Assembly: GCF_947500605.1 (NCBI RefSeq)
Contig: NZ_CANMSJ010000006.1
Coordinates: 124,001 to 188,000 of the forward strand
DNA: 64,000 bases
Origin: an uncultured Lacinutrix sp.
GTDB lineage: Bacteria; Bacteroidota; Bacteroidia; Flavobacteriales; Flavobacteriaceae
Direction of reading: 5' to 3'
Part shown: positions 17,346 through 25,421 of the stretch, one piece after another
How the letters are laid out: the number at the start of each line of letters is the position of its first letter
How positions within the stretch are numbered: the stretch's first letter is position 1
Translations under genes and position numbers: made by a program
The notes under the pieces: generated by a model
Database searches by the model: none
The model's input: the letters and a program-made list of their open reading frames with translations, nothing else
What the model was told of the DNA's origin: nothing

Positions 17346-18176
17346 ATGAAAATAAAAATACAACACCTTATTATCGCTTGCTTAATAGCCTTTTCTGGAT
17401 TTTCTCAAAGTACAGAAAAAGTAAAAGGAAGTAGAAATGTTACTACACAAACTACAGAAATAGATCCTTTTAATAGACTAGTAATTGGTGACGATTTTAA
17501 AGTCAACCTAAAACAAGGTGAAACACCATCTGTACAAGTAGATACAGACGATAATTTACACGAGGTTATAGCCTTTAATGTACAAGAAGGTAGTTTAAGT
17601 TTTAAAACAAACAAAAGAATTACTTCTAGTAAGAAAATGGAAATTACAGTAATATATAAAGACTCTTTAAATATTATTGAATTGAAAGAGGATGCAGAAT
17701 TAAGAGGTGCAAGTACTATTAAGGTTGATAATTTAATAATAAGAGCTAAAGAATCTACTGAAACATATTTAACTATTGAAGCAGAATCTTTTGAATATAT
17801 TGCAGCAGGAAAAACAAAAGCTGAACTAAACGTAACATCGAAATCTACAATTTTAGATTTAAGCGACAACACATCTATTGAAGCTTTGATAAACTCTGAA
17901 ACTATTACATTAGAAATGTTGCAACGTGCCAATGCTAAAATTGAAGGAGATGCAAGCGAGTTAATAATTAACACCGATAACTCTTCTGTTTTAAAAGCTG
18001 AAAAACTTACCGCAGAAACATGTAATTTAATTACAGAAGGCAGAGCCGATGTACATGTAGAAGCTACAAAAGATTTAATAATTGAAGCTTCAGGAACGTC
18101 TGAAACATACATATATGGTAGTCCAAAAATTGAATTGAAAAAATTTGAAGACGACGCTATTTTAAGGAAGAAATAG
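17346..18176 (+). CDS. GIN domain-containing secreted protein (DUF2807)
   Basis: 276 residues with an N-terminal signal peptide (residues 1-20, ending FSQS). The body is a DUF2807 right-handed beta-helix: the opening EIDPFNRLVIGDDFKVNLKQ segment (residues about 39-58) is diagnostic, and repeating Ser/Thr/Val strands run to YIYGSPKIELKKFED. GIN domains are common beside PspC/PadR genes in Bacteroidota; the binding partner is unknown. A strong terminator follows 30 bases after the stop. Confidence 0.88.
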   Translation: MKIKIQHLIIACLIAFSGFSQSTEKVKGSRNVTTQTTEIDPFNRLVIGDDFKVNLKQGETPSVQVDTDDNLHEVIAFNVQEGSLSFKTNKRITSSKKMEITVIYKDSLNIIELKEDAELRGASTIKVDNLIIRAKESTETYLTIEAESFEYIAAGKTKAELNVTSKSTILDLSDNTSIEALINSETITLEMLQRANAKIEGDASELIINTDNSSVLKAEKLTAETCNLITEGRADVHVEATKDLIIEASGTSETYIYGSPKIELKKFEDDAILRKK

Positions 18177-18204
18177 AAAAACTAGTTAATCATAAAAACA
18201 AAAA

Positions 18205-18232
18205 AAACCGAAGCAATTGCTTCGGATTTTTT
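18205..18232. terminator. rho-independent terminator
   Basis: A perfect 7-bp stem CCGAAGC (18208-18214) and GCTTCGG (18219-18225), loop AATT, with As on the left and Ts on the right. It lies between the convergent GIN gene and trxB and can act in both directions. Confidence 0.9.
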
Positions 18233-18277
18233 ATATTCTAATATTTATATTTCTAACGTAAGTTAGAATAAAACTAA

Positions 18278-19258
18278 TTAATTGTAATTAGAAGTGCTTA
18301 CCTCGAAAGTAGAGTCTTTAGCTGCTAAGTAACGTTCTGCATCTAAAGCTGCCATACAACCTGTACCTGCTGCTGTTACTGCTTGTCTATAAACATGATC
18401 TGCTGCATCACCACAAACAAATACACCTTCTACATTTGTTAATGCACGTCCTGGAACATTTTTAATGTATCCTGTTTCATCCATATCTATAAAACCTTTA
18501 AAGATATCTGTATTTGGTTTATGTCCAATAGCGACAAAAAATCCAGTTGCATCAATATCTTGTGTTTCGTTTGTTTTATTATTTTTTACACGAACACCAG
18601 TTACTACTTGTCCATCACCTAAAACCTCATCAGTTTCAGTATTAAATAGTATCTCTATGTTTTCTGTATTTTTTACTCTTGTAGCCATAATTTTAGAAGC
18701 TCTAAACTCGTCTCGCCTAACTAGCATAGTTACTTTTTTACAAAGCTTAGAAAGGTAATGTGCTTCTTCACAAGCACTATCTCCCGCTCCAACTATTACA
18801 ACTTCATGATTTCTGTAAAAGAAACCATCGCAAACTGCACATGCCGAAACACCTCCACCAAGCTTTAAATATTTTTGTTCAGACTCTAAACCTAAATATT
18901 TAGCACTTGCTCCTGTAGAAATTATTACAGTATCTGCGTGTATTTCTTTTTCTTCGTTTACCCAAACTTTATGCACATCTCCAGAGAAATCAACTTTAGT
19001 AATCCAACCATCTCTAACATCTGTTTCAAAACGTTCTGCTTGCGCTTGAAGTTCCATCATCATTGCAGGTCCGGTAATTCCTTCTGGGTAACCTGGAAAA
19101 TTTTCAACTTCGTTAGTTGTTGTTAATTGTCCACCTGGTTGTGTTCCTTGATATAAAACAGGTTTCATATTCGCTCTGGCAGCATATATGGCAGCAGTAT
19201 AACCTGCTGGTCCAGATCCTATAATTAGGCATTTTACTTTTTCTATTGTATCAGACAT
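18278..19258 (-). CDS. trxB: thioredoxin-disulfide reductase
   Basis: 326 residues. The FAD-binding motif GSGPAG is at 14-19, the redox-active CAVC at 140-143, the NADPH-binding GAGDSACEE follows at about 157-165, and the second FAD motif NVEGVFVCGDAAD lies near the C-terminus. It transfers electrons from NADPH to thioredoxin in the cytosol. Length and domain order are those of the low-molecular-weight bacterial enzyme. It is transcribed alone from a TACTTTTG promoter. Confidence 0.97.
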   Translation of the reverse strand: MSDTIEKVKCLIIGSGPAGYTAAIYAARANMKPVLYQGTQPGGQLTTTNEVENFPGYPEGITGPAMMMELQAQAERFETDVRDGWITKVDFSGDVHKVWVNEEKEIHADTVIISTGASAKYLGLESEQKYLKLGGGVSACAVCDGFFYRNHEVVIVGAGDSACEEAHYLSKLCKKVTMLVRRDEFRASKIMATRVKNTENIEILFNTETDEVLGDGQVVTGVRVKNNKTNETQDIDATGFFVAIGHKPNTDIFKGFIDMDETGYIKNVPGRALTNVEGVFVCGDAADHVYRQAVTAAGTGCMAALDAERYLAAKDSTFEVSTSNYN

Positions 19259-19278
19259 GTTTTCAATATTTATTATAA

Positions 19279-19286
19279 CAAAAGTA
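19279..19286 (-). promoter_or_regulatory. -7 promoter box for trxB
   Basis: The minus strand reads TACTTTTG, an exact TAnnTTTG match, about 21 bases upstream of the trxB start codon. The rest of the 297-bp gap up to 19555 shows no gene I can support. Confidence 0.55.
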
Positions 19287-19555
19287 GCTTTTTTAGTAGA
19301 TAACTTACAGCTAAGTTATCAACAGTTACTATTGTTTAATAAGTTTAACTTATTAATCTATCAAGCTTTAATTTTTCTTATATTATTCAAAAATAAGAAT
19401 CAGTTTTTCATTCTATTCATTGGTAAAAGTAAGATATACGGCTAAGTACTAAATATAAAATATTGCAAAAAAAAAGAATCCCTCTTCAGAAATTCTCTTT
19501 TTATAAACTACTATATAATTGTATCCTTTTGTTAAAATCTTTAATTTTTAATAAA

Positions 19556-19990
19556 CTACCTGTTTTTATTAATATACTCTTGATATTCTTTAGAAAGTGA
19601 AGATTTCTCTTTATCTGTTAATACTTTGCCTGCCATCTGAAAAATGGTATGCTCCTCATCGTCTAAATGATGTTCAACATCATGTTTCAATTTCTTAGCA
19701 ATTGTTAACCAACCTGTAGAGTCATAATCCATTTCTTCAAGCTTATCAAGTAATTCATCGATTTCATGGTGTTCAGCTATTGCATGTCTTGATTGCTCTT
19801 GTGTTAAATCATCTTCGATTAAAGGCAGATAAAAGTAACGTTCCTCTCCATCCTCATGAATTTTTAATTCATGTTTAACTGCTTTAAAAATTTCGTCTCG
19901 TTTTTTAGTATCTCCAGATGTATTTACTAATTTACTCAATAAATCGCGTTGTATGTCATGGTCTTTTCTAAGTGCTTCAAATATGTTCAT
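19556..19990 (-). CDS. hemerythrin domain-containing protein
   Basis: 144 residues of four-helix-bundle type. The His/Glu pattern of a hemerythrin-like di-iron site is visible: DHDIQRD (residues 9-15), HELKIHEDGEERYF (about 40-53), HAIAEHHEID (about 73-82) and DVEHHLDDEEHTIF (about 109-122). Such proteins bind oxygen or sense iron or redox state. It stands alone upstream of the small-protein trio that begins at 20062. Confidence 0.9.
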   Translation of the reverse strand: MNIFEALRKDHDIQRDLLSKLVNTSGDTKKRDEIFKAVKHELKIHEDGEERYFYLPLIEDDLTQEQSRHAIAEHHEIDELLDKLEEMDYDSTGWLTIAKKLKHDVEHHLDDEEHTIFQMAGKVLTDKEKSSLSKEYQEYINKNR

Positions 19991-20061
19991 ATATTCCTTA
20001 TTTTGTGGGTTATATAATTAATTTTTAAAATAGATACAGACAAATTTTAACCTAAATACAT

Positions 20062-20268
20062 CTATCTTCTAAAGAGTTTTTTAAGTAGTACCATAGAGCC
20101 TATTTTACCTACCATTTTTACACCGGTCTGCATCCATTGCGCAGGTTGCAAGCTCTCTTTTAAATCTCCTTTTACAGCTTTAATTTCCTCTTTAGCAATT
20201 TGTCGCTCTAGCTCCAAACGCCTTAACTCTTCATCAATTTCATTAAAATTACGGTAAACTTTTTTCAT
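20062..20268 (-). CDS. small helical protein of the YtxH cluster (68 aa)
   Basis: 68 residues, highly charged in the first half (EIDEELRRLELERQIAKEE, a likely coiled coil) and ending with a short hydrophobic, basic segment (MVLLKKLFRR). It resembles the small DUF6327-type proteins that follow the holin-like gene in Flavobacteriaceae. It lies two bases after that gene on the same strand. Its role is unknown; a membrane- or envelope-stress role is suggested by the neighbours. Confidence 0.65.
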   Translation of the reverse strand: MKKVYRNFNEIDEELRRLELERQIAKEEIKAVKGDLKESLQPAQWMQTGVKMVGKIGSMVLLKKLFRR

Positions 20269-20270
20269 GG

Positions 20271-20615
20271 TTAAAAAAATGTTTTAGAAAGTTTTTGAAT
20301 CACTTTTTCATCAATATAGCCTCTAAACACATACAGTAATATTGCACATAATGAGAATATTAAACCAACCACAACAAATCCCATAGTATAACTACCTAGT
20401 AGTTTACCTATGTAAAATGCTAATGCAATCGATAAAAATATTAAACCAATTAAAAAAACACCTCCTATGGCAACAGCTTTAAATATCATACTTACAGATA
20501 TAGAAAGTTGTTGGAATATTTTAAGTTTATAAAAATCGTGAGATTTCCTTAAATATTCTTCAGATTGGTCTATAGCTTTATTTGAAGCTTCATTTATAGA
20601 ATCTATTACAGACAT
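20271..20615 (-). CDS. phage holin-like / YqjE-type membrane protein
   Basis: 114 residues with two membrane spans (about residues 41-66 and 75-98) and cytosolic termini, a topology typical of Phage_holin_3_6 (YqjE-like) proteins. There is no phage context: it sits between YtxH and a small helical protein, the usual Flavobacteriaceae arrangement, so this is a host envelope protein rather than a lysis protein. Confidence 0.8.
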   Translation of the reverse strand: MSVIDSINEASNKAIDQSEEYLRKSHDFYKLKIFQQLSISVSMIFKAVAIGGVFLIGLIFLSIALAFYIGKLLGSYTMGFVVVGLIFSLCAILLYVFRGYIDEKVIQKLSKTFF

Positions 20616-20618
20616 AAA

Positions 20619-20951
20619 TTATGATGTTTTCTGTAACTTCTTATTTCTAGCTTTTAACACTTCTAACTTCTTCTCTAATGTGGTAATTACATCTTCTGCT
20701 TTATAACTTGCATTCTGTACAACACTTTCTATTTGCGATTCTAGTGTTGCTTTACCAGACACCATTTCTTCTTCCAATTGCGCTCTTAAATCTGTAGCAG
20801 TAGCTGCAACTTTATCTTTAGCTAAAACAGCTTCTTCTGTTAACTTTTTTCTTGTATTACTTCCTTTATCCGGTGCAAATAATATTCCTAATGTTGCTCC
20901 AATTGCTGATCCTAATAATATTCCTAATGCTGCATTTCCATTCTTGCTCAT
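20619..20951 (-). CDS. YtxH domain-containing protein
   Basis: 110 residues. An N-terminal Gly/Ala-rich membrane span (GILLGSAIGATLGILFAPDKG at about 9-29; core GILFAPDKG) is the YtxH signature. A long charged helix follows, ending in a Lys-rich coiled-coil tail. YtxH genes are often stress-induced. First gene of a three-gene minus-strand operon with a TAACTTTG promoter about 66 bases upstream. Confidence 0.9.
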   Translation of the reverse strand: MSKNGNAALGILLGSAIGATLGILFAPDKGSNTRKKLTEEAVLAKDKVAATATDLRAQLEEEMVSGKATLESQIESVVQNASYKAEDVITTLEKKLEVLKARNKKLQKTS

Positions 20952-21016
20952 AATTATTTTTGTTTTAGTTGTTAATATTTATTTTCTGAGTTAACTATAT
21001 GACGCTAACTTCATTA

Positions 21017-21024
21017 CAAAGTTA
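21017..21024 (-). promoter_or_regulatory. -7 promoter box of the YtxH operon
   Basis: The minus strand reads TAACTTTG, an exact TAnnTTTG match, 66 bases upstream of the ytxH-like start. Confidence 0.5.
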
Positions 21025-21147
21025 CAAAACAACTTCTAAAACTCTCTTAAATAGAACATAATGAAATATTAAATCTTTGTTAATTCAATAATTAAATTGC
21101 TTTTTTTAAGAATTTTTATATTAAATTATCAACAAATCAATTATAAA

Positions 21148-22512
21148 ATGAATAAAACAATAACCACTTACAACCCATATAATGGTGATGAATTAAATAG
21201 ATATACTCTTTTTTCTACCGAAAAAACCCAATCTATTTTAAACGCAGCCGAAAACACTTTCCACGATTGGAAACTTACACCTATTAAAAAGCGCGCAAAA
21301 TTACTTAGAAAGCTTGGAGACGTTTTAAATGAGAATATTGAAAAGTATAGCGAATTAATAACACTCGAAATGGGAAAACCCATAACAGAGAGTAGAGCCG
21401 AAATAAAAAAATGTATTCTATTATGTGATTTCTACGAAAAGAATGCTGCTCGTTTTCTTTCAGATCATATTATCGATACTGAAGCTCACGAAAGCTTTAT
21501 TAGTTACGATCCTCTTGGTGTTATTTTAGCTGTAATGCCATGGAACTATCCTTTTTGGCAAGTATTTAGATTTGCTGTCCCAACATTAACCGCTGGAAAT
21601 ACAGGCTTACTAAAACATGCTTCTAATGTTACTGGATGCGCTTTGGCTATTCAAGAATGTTTTGAACAAGCGGGCTATCCTATTGGATGTTTTCAAACAT
21701 TACTATCAAATCATGAGGATATTGAAACACTAATTAAAAATGATAAAGTAAAAGCGATATCATTAACAGGTAGCGAAAAAGCAGGAATAAGCATCGCCGG
21801 AACAGCAAGTACTGTCTTAAAAAAATCTGTTTTAGAATTAGGAGGAAATAATGCTTGTATTGTTTTAGATGATGCCGATTTAGATAAATACCTAAATACA
21901 ATGGTAAAAGCCAGATTTCAAAATTCTGGGCAAAGTTGTATTGCAGCAAAGCGCTTTATAGTTACCGAAGGTATATACGATACGTTTTTAACACGTTTTA
22001 AAGCTGAAGCTGAAAAACTTAAATACGATAATCCTTTAAAGGAAACTACTGAAACCTCTGTACTTGCAAGAGAAGATCTTGCTGATGAATTACAAAAACA
22101 AGTTGATGCTTCAATAAAAAAAGGAGCAAAAGTTGTGCTTGGTAACATTAAAAAAGGAGCTTACTTCTCTCCAACAATCCTCACAGAGGTAACCGAAGAC
22201 ATGCCAGTTTTCACCGAAGAAACTTTTGGTCCTGTTGCACCAATTATAAAAGCAAAAGATTTAAATCATGCTATTAGTTTAGCCTCTAACAGTAGATTTG
22301 GATTAGGAACAATGCTATTTACCAAAGATATAGAAACTGCAAGAAATAAAATAGGAAGTATTAACGATGGTGCTTTTTTTATTAACGACATGGTAAAATC
22401 TGATCCTAGACTTCCTTTTGGAGGAACTAAAGCTTCGGGTTATGGAAGAGAATTATCTCAAGAAGGCATCTTGGAATTTGTAAACATTAAAACGATATAT
22501 ATTAATAAATAA
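21148..22512 (+). CDS. NAD(P)-dependent aldehyde dehydrogenase (succinate-semialdehyde type)
   Basis: 454 residues from the ATG at 21148; the frame opens earlier at 21097 but the extra 17 residues are not family-like. The catalytic Glu lies in VLELGGNNACIVLDDADLD and the catalytic Cys in FQNSGQSCIAAKRF. The PWNYPFWQ and GRELSQEGILEF segments place it among succinate-semialdehyde/aldehyde dehydrogenases. It oxidises an aldehyde to the acid in the cytosol. Substrate cannot be fixed from sequence; the family includes GABA-pathway enzymes. Confidence 0.88.
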   Translation: MNKTITTYNPYNGDELNRYTLFSTEKTQSILNAAENTFHDWKLTPIKKRAKLLRKLGDVLNENIEKYSELITLEMGKPITESRAEIKKCILLCDFYEKNAARFLSDHIIDTEAHESFISYDPLGVILAVMPWNYPFWQVFRFAVPTLTAGNTGLLKHASNVTGCALAIQECFEQAGYPIGCFQTLLSNHEDIETLIKNDKVKAISLTGSEKAGISIAGTASTVLKKSVLELGGNNACIVLDDADLDKYLNTMVKARFQNSGQSCIAAKRFIVTEGIYDTFLTRFKAEAEKLKYDNPLKETTETSVLAREDLADELQKQVDASIKKGAKVVLGNIKKGAYFSPTILTEVTEDMPVFTEETFGPVAPIIKAKDLNHAISLASNSRFGLGTMLFTKDIETARNKIGSINDGAFFINDMVKSDPRLPFGGTKASGYGRELSQEGILEFVNIKTIYINK

Positions 22513-22528
22513 ATTAAAACAAAAAAAC

Positions 22529-22681
22529 ATGAGTTTAATTAAAGAAGAAAACGAAGAAAGAGAAAACTATATTTTACAAAAAGATAAAACAACTAAAGGC
22601 GTTTCGGCTTTTGTAATCATCACATTAGTAGTGTTAGTGATTGCGGTAATAGCTTCAGGTCTATTTTTTAAATGGTTTTAA
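22529..22681 (+). CDS. small single-span membrane protein (50 aa)
   Basis: An ATG at 22529 opens a 50-codon frame ending in TAA at 22681. Residues 1-24 are charged (MSLIKEENEERENYILQKDK) and 25-45 form one membrane span (SAFVIITLVVLVIAVIASG), followed by LFFKWF. The charged head plus one span is typical of a real small membrane protein. It starts 16 bases after the aldehyde dehydrogenase and is probably cotranscribed. No named family recalled. Confidence 0.6.
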   Translation: MSLIKEENEERENYILQKDKTTKGVSAFVIITLVVLVIAVIASGLFFKWF

Positions 22682-22704
22682 TACCATAACTTTAAGTATA
22701 GAAA

Positions 22705-22733
22705 ACAAAAAAGCCCAGTATAAAACTGAGCTT
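22705..22733 (-). terminator. terminator after tRNA-Pro
   Basis: AAGCCCAGT (22711-22719) and ACTGAGCTT (22725-22733) pair with one mismatch; on the minus strand a run of six Ts follows. It lies directly downstream of the tRNA. Confidence 0.7.
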
Positions 22734-22739
22734 CTAAAG

Positions 22740-22814
22740 TCGGGGTGGCAGGATTCGAACCTGCGGCCTCCACGTCCCAAACGTGGCGCGATAACCGGGC
22801 TACGCTACACCCCG
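22740..22814 (-). tRNA. tRNA-Pro (anticodon TGG)
   Basis: On the minus strand the acceptor stem CGGGGTG pairs with CACCCCG, the anticodon stem CCACG/CGTGG encloses loop TTTGGGA with anticodon TGG, and the T-arm GCAGGTTCGAATCCTGC is perfect. The 3' CCA is not encoded. Confidence 0.97.
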
Positions 22815-22921
22815 AATGATTATCTTTCTAAAACCTTAAATTTTAGAAGTGCAAATATACTCTACTTTTTCACATAACAAACTATTTTATTGTAAATTGT
22901 TGAAAATATTTCAATTTAATT

Positions 22922-24025
22922 ATGCGCGCTCAAAAATCGATTTACTTTTTACTGTTATTATTCGCCTTTTCTGCATGTGCTCAAGACAAGAACCCTATCA
23001 ACCAAAACAACAGCTATGAGGTTGTTGTAGAAGACTTAACCAATCCTTGGGGATTTGTATTTTTACCAGACAACTCTATGTTAATTACAGAGAAAGAAGG
23101 AAAACTAATTCATTATAAAAATAAAGTAAAAAAAGAGATAAAAGGCCTGCCAGAAATTTATGTTCGTGGTCAAGGTGGCTTATTAGACATTAATATTCAT
23201 CCAAATTATAACGAAAATGGTTGGATTTACTTTTCTTACGCTTCTCCCAAAGGAGAAGGAAAAGGTGGTAACACCGCAATTATGCGAGCAAAAATTAAAA
23301 ATAATGCACTTGTAGAAAAAGAATTACTTTATAAAGCGGAGCCAAACACAACTAAAGGACAACATTTTGGTTCACGAATTGTTTTCGATAATGAAGGTTA
23401 CCTCTACTTCTCGGTTGGAGAACGCGGTAATCGTGATGAGAATCCGCAAGACTTAAAAAGAGATGGTGGAAAAATCTATCGCTTAAATGATGATGGTTCA
23501 ATACCAAACGATAATCCTTTTGTAGATTCTAAAGGAGCTAAAAAAGCCATTTGTTCCTATGGACATCGCAATCCGCAAGGCATGGAGCTTCACCCAGACA
23601 CTCAAGAAATCTGGACACACGAGCATGGACCAAAAGGAGGAGATGAAATAAATATTATTAGAAAAGGCAAAAATTACGGCTGGCCTGTTATTACTTATGG
23701 TAAAAACTATTCTGGCACATCAATTACCAACGAAACTAAAAAAGAAGGTATGGAAGAGCCGCTTCATTATTGGAATCCTTCTATTGCACCTAGTGGCATG
23801 TCGTTTATCTCTTCAAATAAATATGGCGATTGGAAAGGCAGCTTATTGGTTGGCTCTTTAAAATTTAGCTATTTAGATCGTTGCGAGCTAAAAGACGGTA
23901 AAGTTATTAAAGAGGAAAGACTCCTTGATGGTATTGGCAGAGTACGCTCTATAGAACAAGGCCCAGATGGTTATATTTACGTAGGAGTAGAAAACTTAGG
24001 TATTGTTAAATTGATAAGACATTAA
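22922..24025 (+). CDS. PQQ-dependent sugar dehydrogenase family lipoprotein
   Basis: 367 residues with a lipoprotein signal peptide (FSACAQDKN, Cys at about 20). The soluble glucose-dehydrogenase/HHIP six-bladed propeller is recognisable from LTNPWGFVFLPDNSMLITEKEG, GQGGLLDINIHPNY, and HRNPQGMELHPDT with EHGPKGGDEIN. These proteins oxidise aldose sugars using PQQ in the periplasm. A c-type cytochrome follows seven bases later and could accept the electrons. The sugar cannot be fixed. Confidence 0.88.
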   Translation: MRAQKSIYFLLLLFAFSACAQDKNPINQNNSYEVVVEDLTNPWGFVFLPDNSMLITEKEGKLIHYKNKVKKEIKGLPEIYVRGQGGLLDINIHPNYNENGWIYFSYASPKGEGKGGNTAIMRAKIKNNALVEKELLYKAEPNTTKGQHFGSRIVFDNEGYLYFSVGERGNRDENPQDLKRDGGKIYRLNDDGSIPNDNPFVDSKGAKKAICSYGHRNPQGMELHPDTQEIWTHEHGPKGGDEINIIRKGKNYGWPVITYGKNYSGTSITNETKKEGMEEPLHYWNPSIAPSGMSFISSNKYGDWKGSLLVGSLKFSYLDRCELKDGKVIKEERLLDGIGRVRSIEQGPDGYIYVGVENLGIVKLIRH

Positions 24026-24031
24026 ATATAA

Positions 24032-24460
24032 ATGAAAAACTTAAGCTTCAGCTTAGCGCTTCTTTTTTTGCTTTGCGCTTGTAATTCTTCAGATAAAAAA
24101 ACAGACAAAAATAGTCTTGCAATAAATTATGTAAATCAGGATTTTTCTGAGGGCAAAGAAATTTATAACGACTTTTGTGCACAATGCCACATGCCAAACG
24201 GTAAAGGTATGCCTAAGGTTATTCCGCCATTAGCGAAGTCCGATTTCTTAATAAATAACAGAGAGGAAAGTATTAAAGTTATTAAATACGGGCTTTCGGG
24301 TGAGATTACTGTAAATGGAGAACACTATAACTCTGTTATGGAAGCTCAAGGTTTAAGCAACGAAGAAATTGCTAATGTAATGAACTACATTACAAATAGT
24401 TGGGGTAACAAAAACACATCGTTAATAACTGAAGAAGAAGTTTCGAAGGTTGAACGCTAA
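24032..24460 (+). CDS. c-type cytochrome lipoprotein
   Basis: 142 residues with a lipoprotein signal (LLCACNSS) and one haem motif CAQCH at 49-53; the distal ligand is probably the Met in SVMEAQGLSNEEIANVMNYI. It is a small class I cytochrome c, presumably anchored at the outer or inner membrane. It immediately follows the sugar dehydrogenase and is likely its electron acceptor; this pairing is inferred from the seven-base spacing. Confidence 0.88.
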   Translation: MKNLSFSLALLFLLCACNSSDKKTDKNSLAINYVNQDFSEGKEIYNDFCAQCHMPNGKGMPKVIPPLAKSDFLINNREESIKVIKYGLSGEITVNGEHYNSVMEAQGLSNEEIANVMNYITNSWGNKNTSLITEEEVSKVER

Positions 24461-24510
24461 TATTTTATTTCAAATTCCTAAATTTGCTCGGTTAAATTAA
24501 AAATAAAAGA

Positions 24511-25119
24511 ATGTTAATAATAGGAATTGCTGGTGGTACTGGATGTGGTAAAACTACTGTGGTAGATCAAATAATGAATGAATTACCAGAAGGAGAAGTG
24601 GGAATAATTTCTCAAGACTCTTACTACAAAGATACATCGGAGATGACGTACGAGGAGCGTACTAAAATAAACTTTGATCACCCAAAATCTATAGATTTTA
24701 AATTATTAAGACAGCATTTAACAACTTTAAAAGCTGGAAATAGTATTGAGCAACCTGTTTATTCTTTTGTAGACCATAACAGAACAAAAGAAACAGTAAC
24801 TACACATCCAAAACATGTGATGATTGTAGAAGGTATTCTTATTTTAAGTAAACCTAAAATTCGTGATATGTTCGATATTAAAATATTTGTACATGCAGAT
24901 AGCGATGAGCGTTTAATTAGACGTGTAAAACGTGATATTGCAGAACGTGGTAGAGATATAAACGAAGTGCTTACACGTTACCAAACAACGCTTAAACCAA
25001 TGCATCAACAGTTTATTGAACCAATGAAAGAGTATGCAGATTTAATTATACCGAACAATAAATACAACACTGTTGCTGTTGATATTGTACGTACAATAAT
25101 TAACGAAAAACTAACTTAA
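24511..25119 (+). CDS. udk: uridine kinase
   Basis: 202 residues, the normal length. The P-loop GIAGGTGCGKTT is at 5-16, and the substrate-binding NFDHPKSIDFKLL and the RDIAERGRDINEVLTRY segments are diagnostic. It phosphorylates uridine and cytidine with ATP or GTP in pyrimidine salvage. The stop overlaps the ATG of the DivIC-like gene (TAATG). First gene of the five-gene run to mutB. Confidence 0.96.
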   Translation: MLIIGIAGGTGCGKTTVVDQIMNELPEGEVGIISQDSYYKDTSEMTYEERTKINFDHPKSIDFKLLRQHLTTLKAGNSIEQPVYSFVDHNRTKETVTTHPKHVMIVEGILILSKPKIRDMFDIKIFVHADSDERLIRRVKRDIAERGRDINEVLTRYQTTLKPMHQQFIEPMKEYADLIIPNNKYNTVAVDIVRTIINEKLT

Positions 25120-25421
25120 TGCTTAAATATTTCAAAAATATATTCTTGATTATCTTTATAGCATTTACTATATGGATGCTGTTTTTTGATGGTAACTCAC
25201 TAATAATTCACAATGAATTAAATAATGACATCGAAAAACTTGAAAAAGAAAAAGAGTATTATAGAAAAGAAATAGTTAAAGACAACAAAGCCATTAAGGA
25301 ATTAAAAAGAGAAGAAGGTCTAGAGAAGTTTGCTCGCGAAGAATATTATATGAAACGCGACAACGAAGACATCTATATTATTGAATATCAAGACAGTTTA
25401 AAAGTTAAAAAAGATGAGTAA
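25119..25421 (+). CDS. FtsB/DivIC-family septum formation initiator
   Basis: 100 residues: a short cytosolic start, one membrane span (residues 7-25), and a long periplasmic coiled coil (IEKLEKEKEYYRKEIVKDNK at about 38-57), ending with the family motif EGLEKFAREEYYMKRDNEDI. It is a bitopic divisome protein that would partner with FtsL/FtsQ-type proteins. It overlaps udk by one base and mutA by eight bases. Confidence 0.9.
   Translation: MLKYFKNIFLIIFIAFTIWMLFFDGNSLIIHNELNNDIEKLEKEKEYYRKEIVKDNKAIKELKREEGLEKFAREEYYMKRDNEDIYIIEYQDSLKVKKDE

Noticed and set aside
17405-18112. 235-codon minus-strand frame across the GIN gene
   Set aside because: It is the antisense shadow of a clear DUF2807 gene and has no start context of its own.
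19257-19445. 62-codon plus-strand frame divergent from trxB
   Set aside because: It starts within the trxB start region, is very hydrophobic and irregular, and runs against the trxB promoter.
20271-20615. A prophage holin
   Set aside because: The holin-like gene has no phage neighbours and belongs to the YtxH trio seen in many Flavobacteriaceae.
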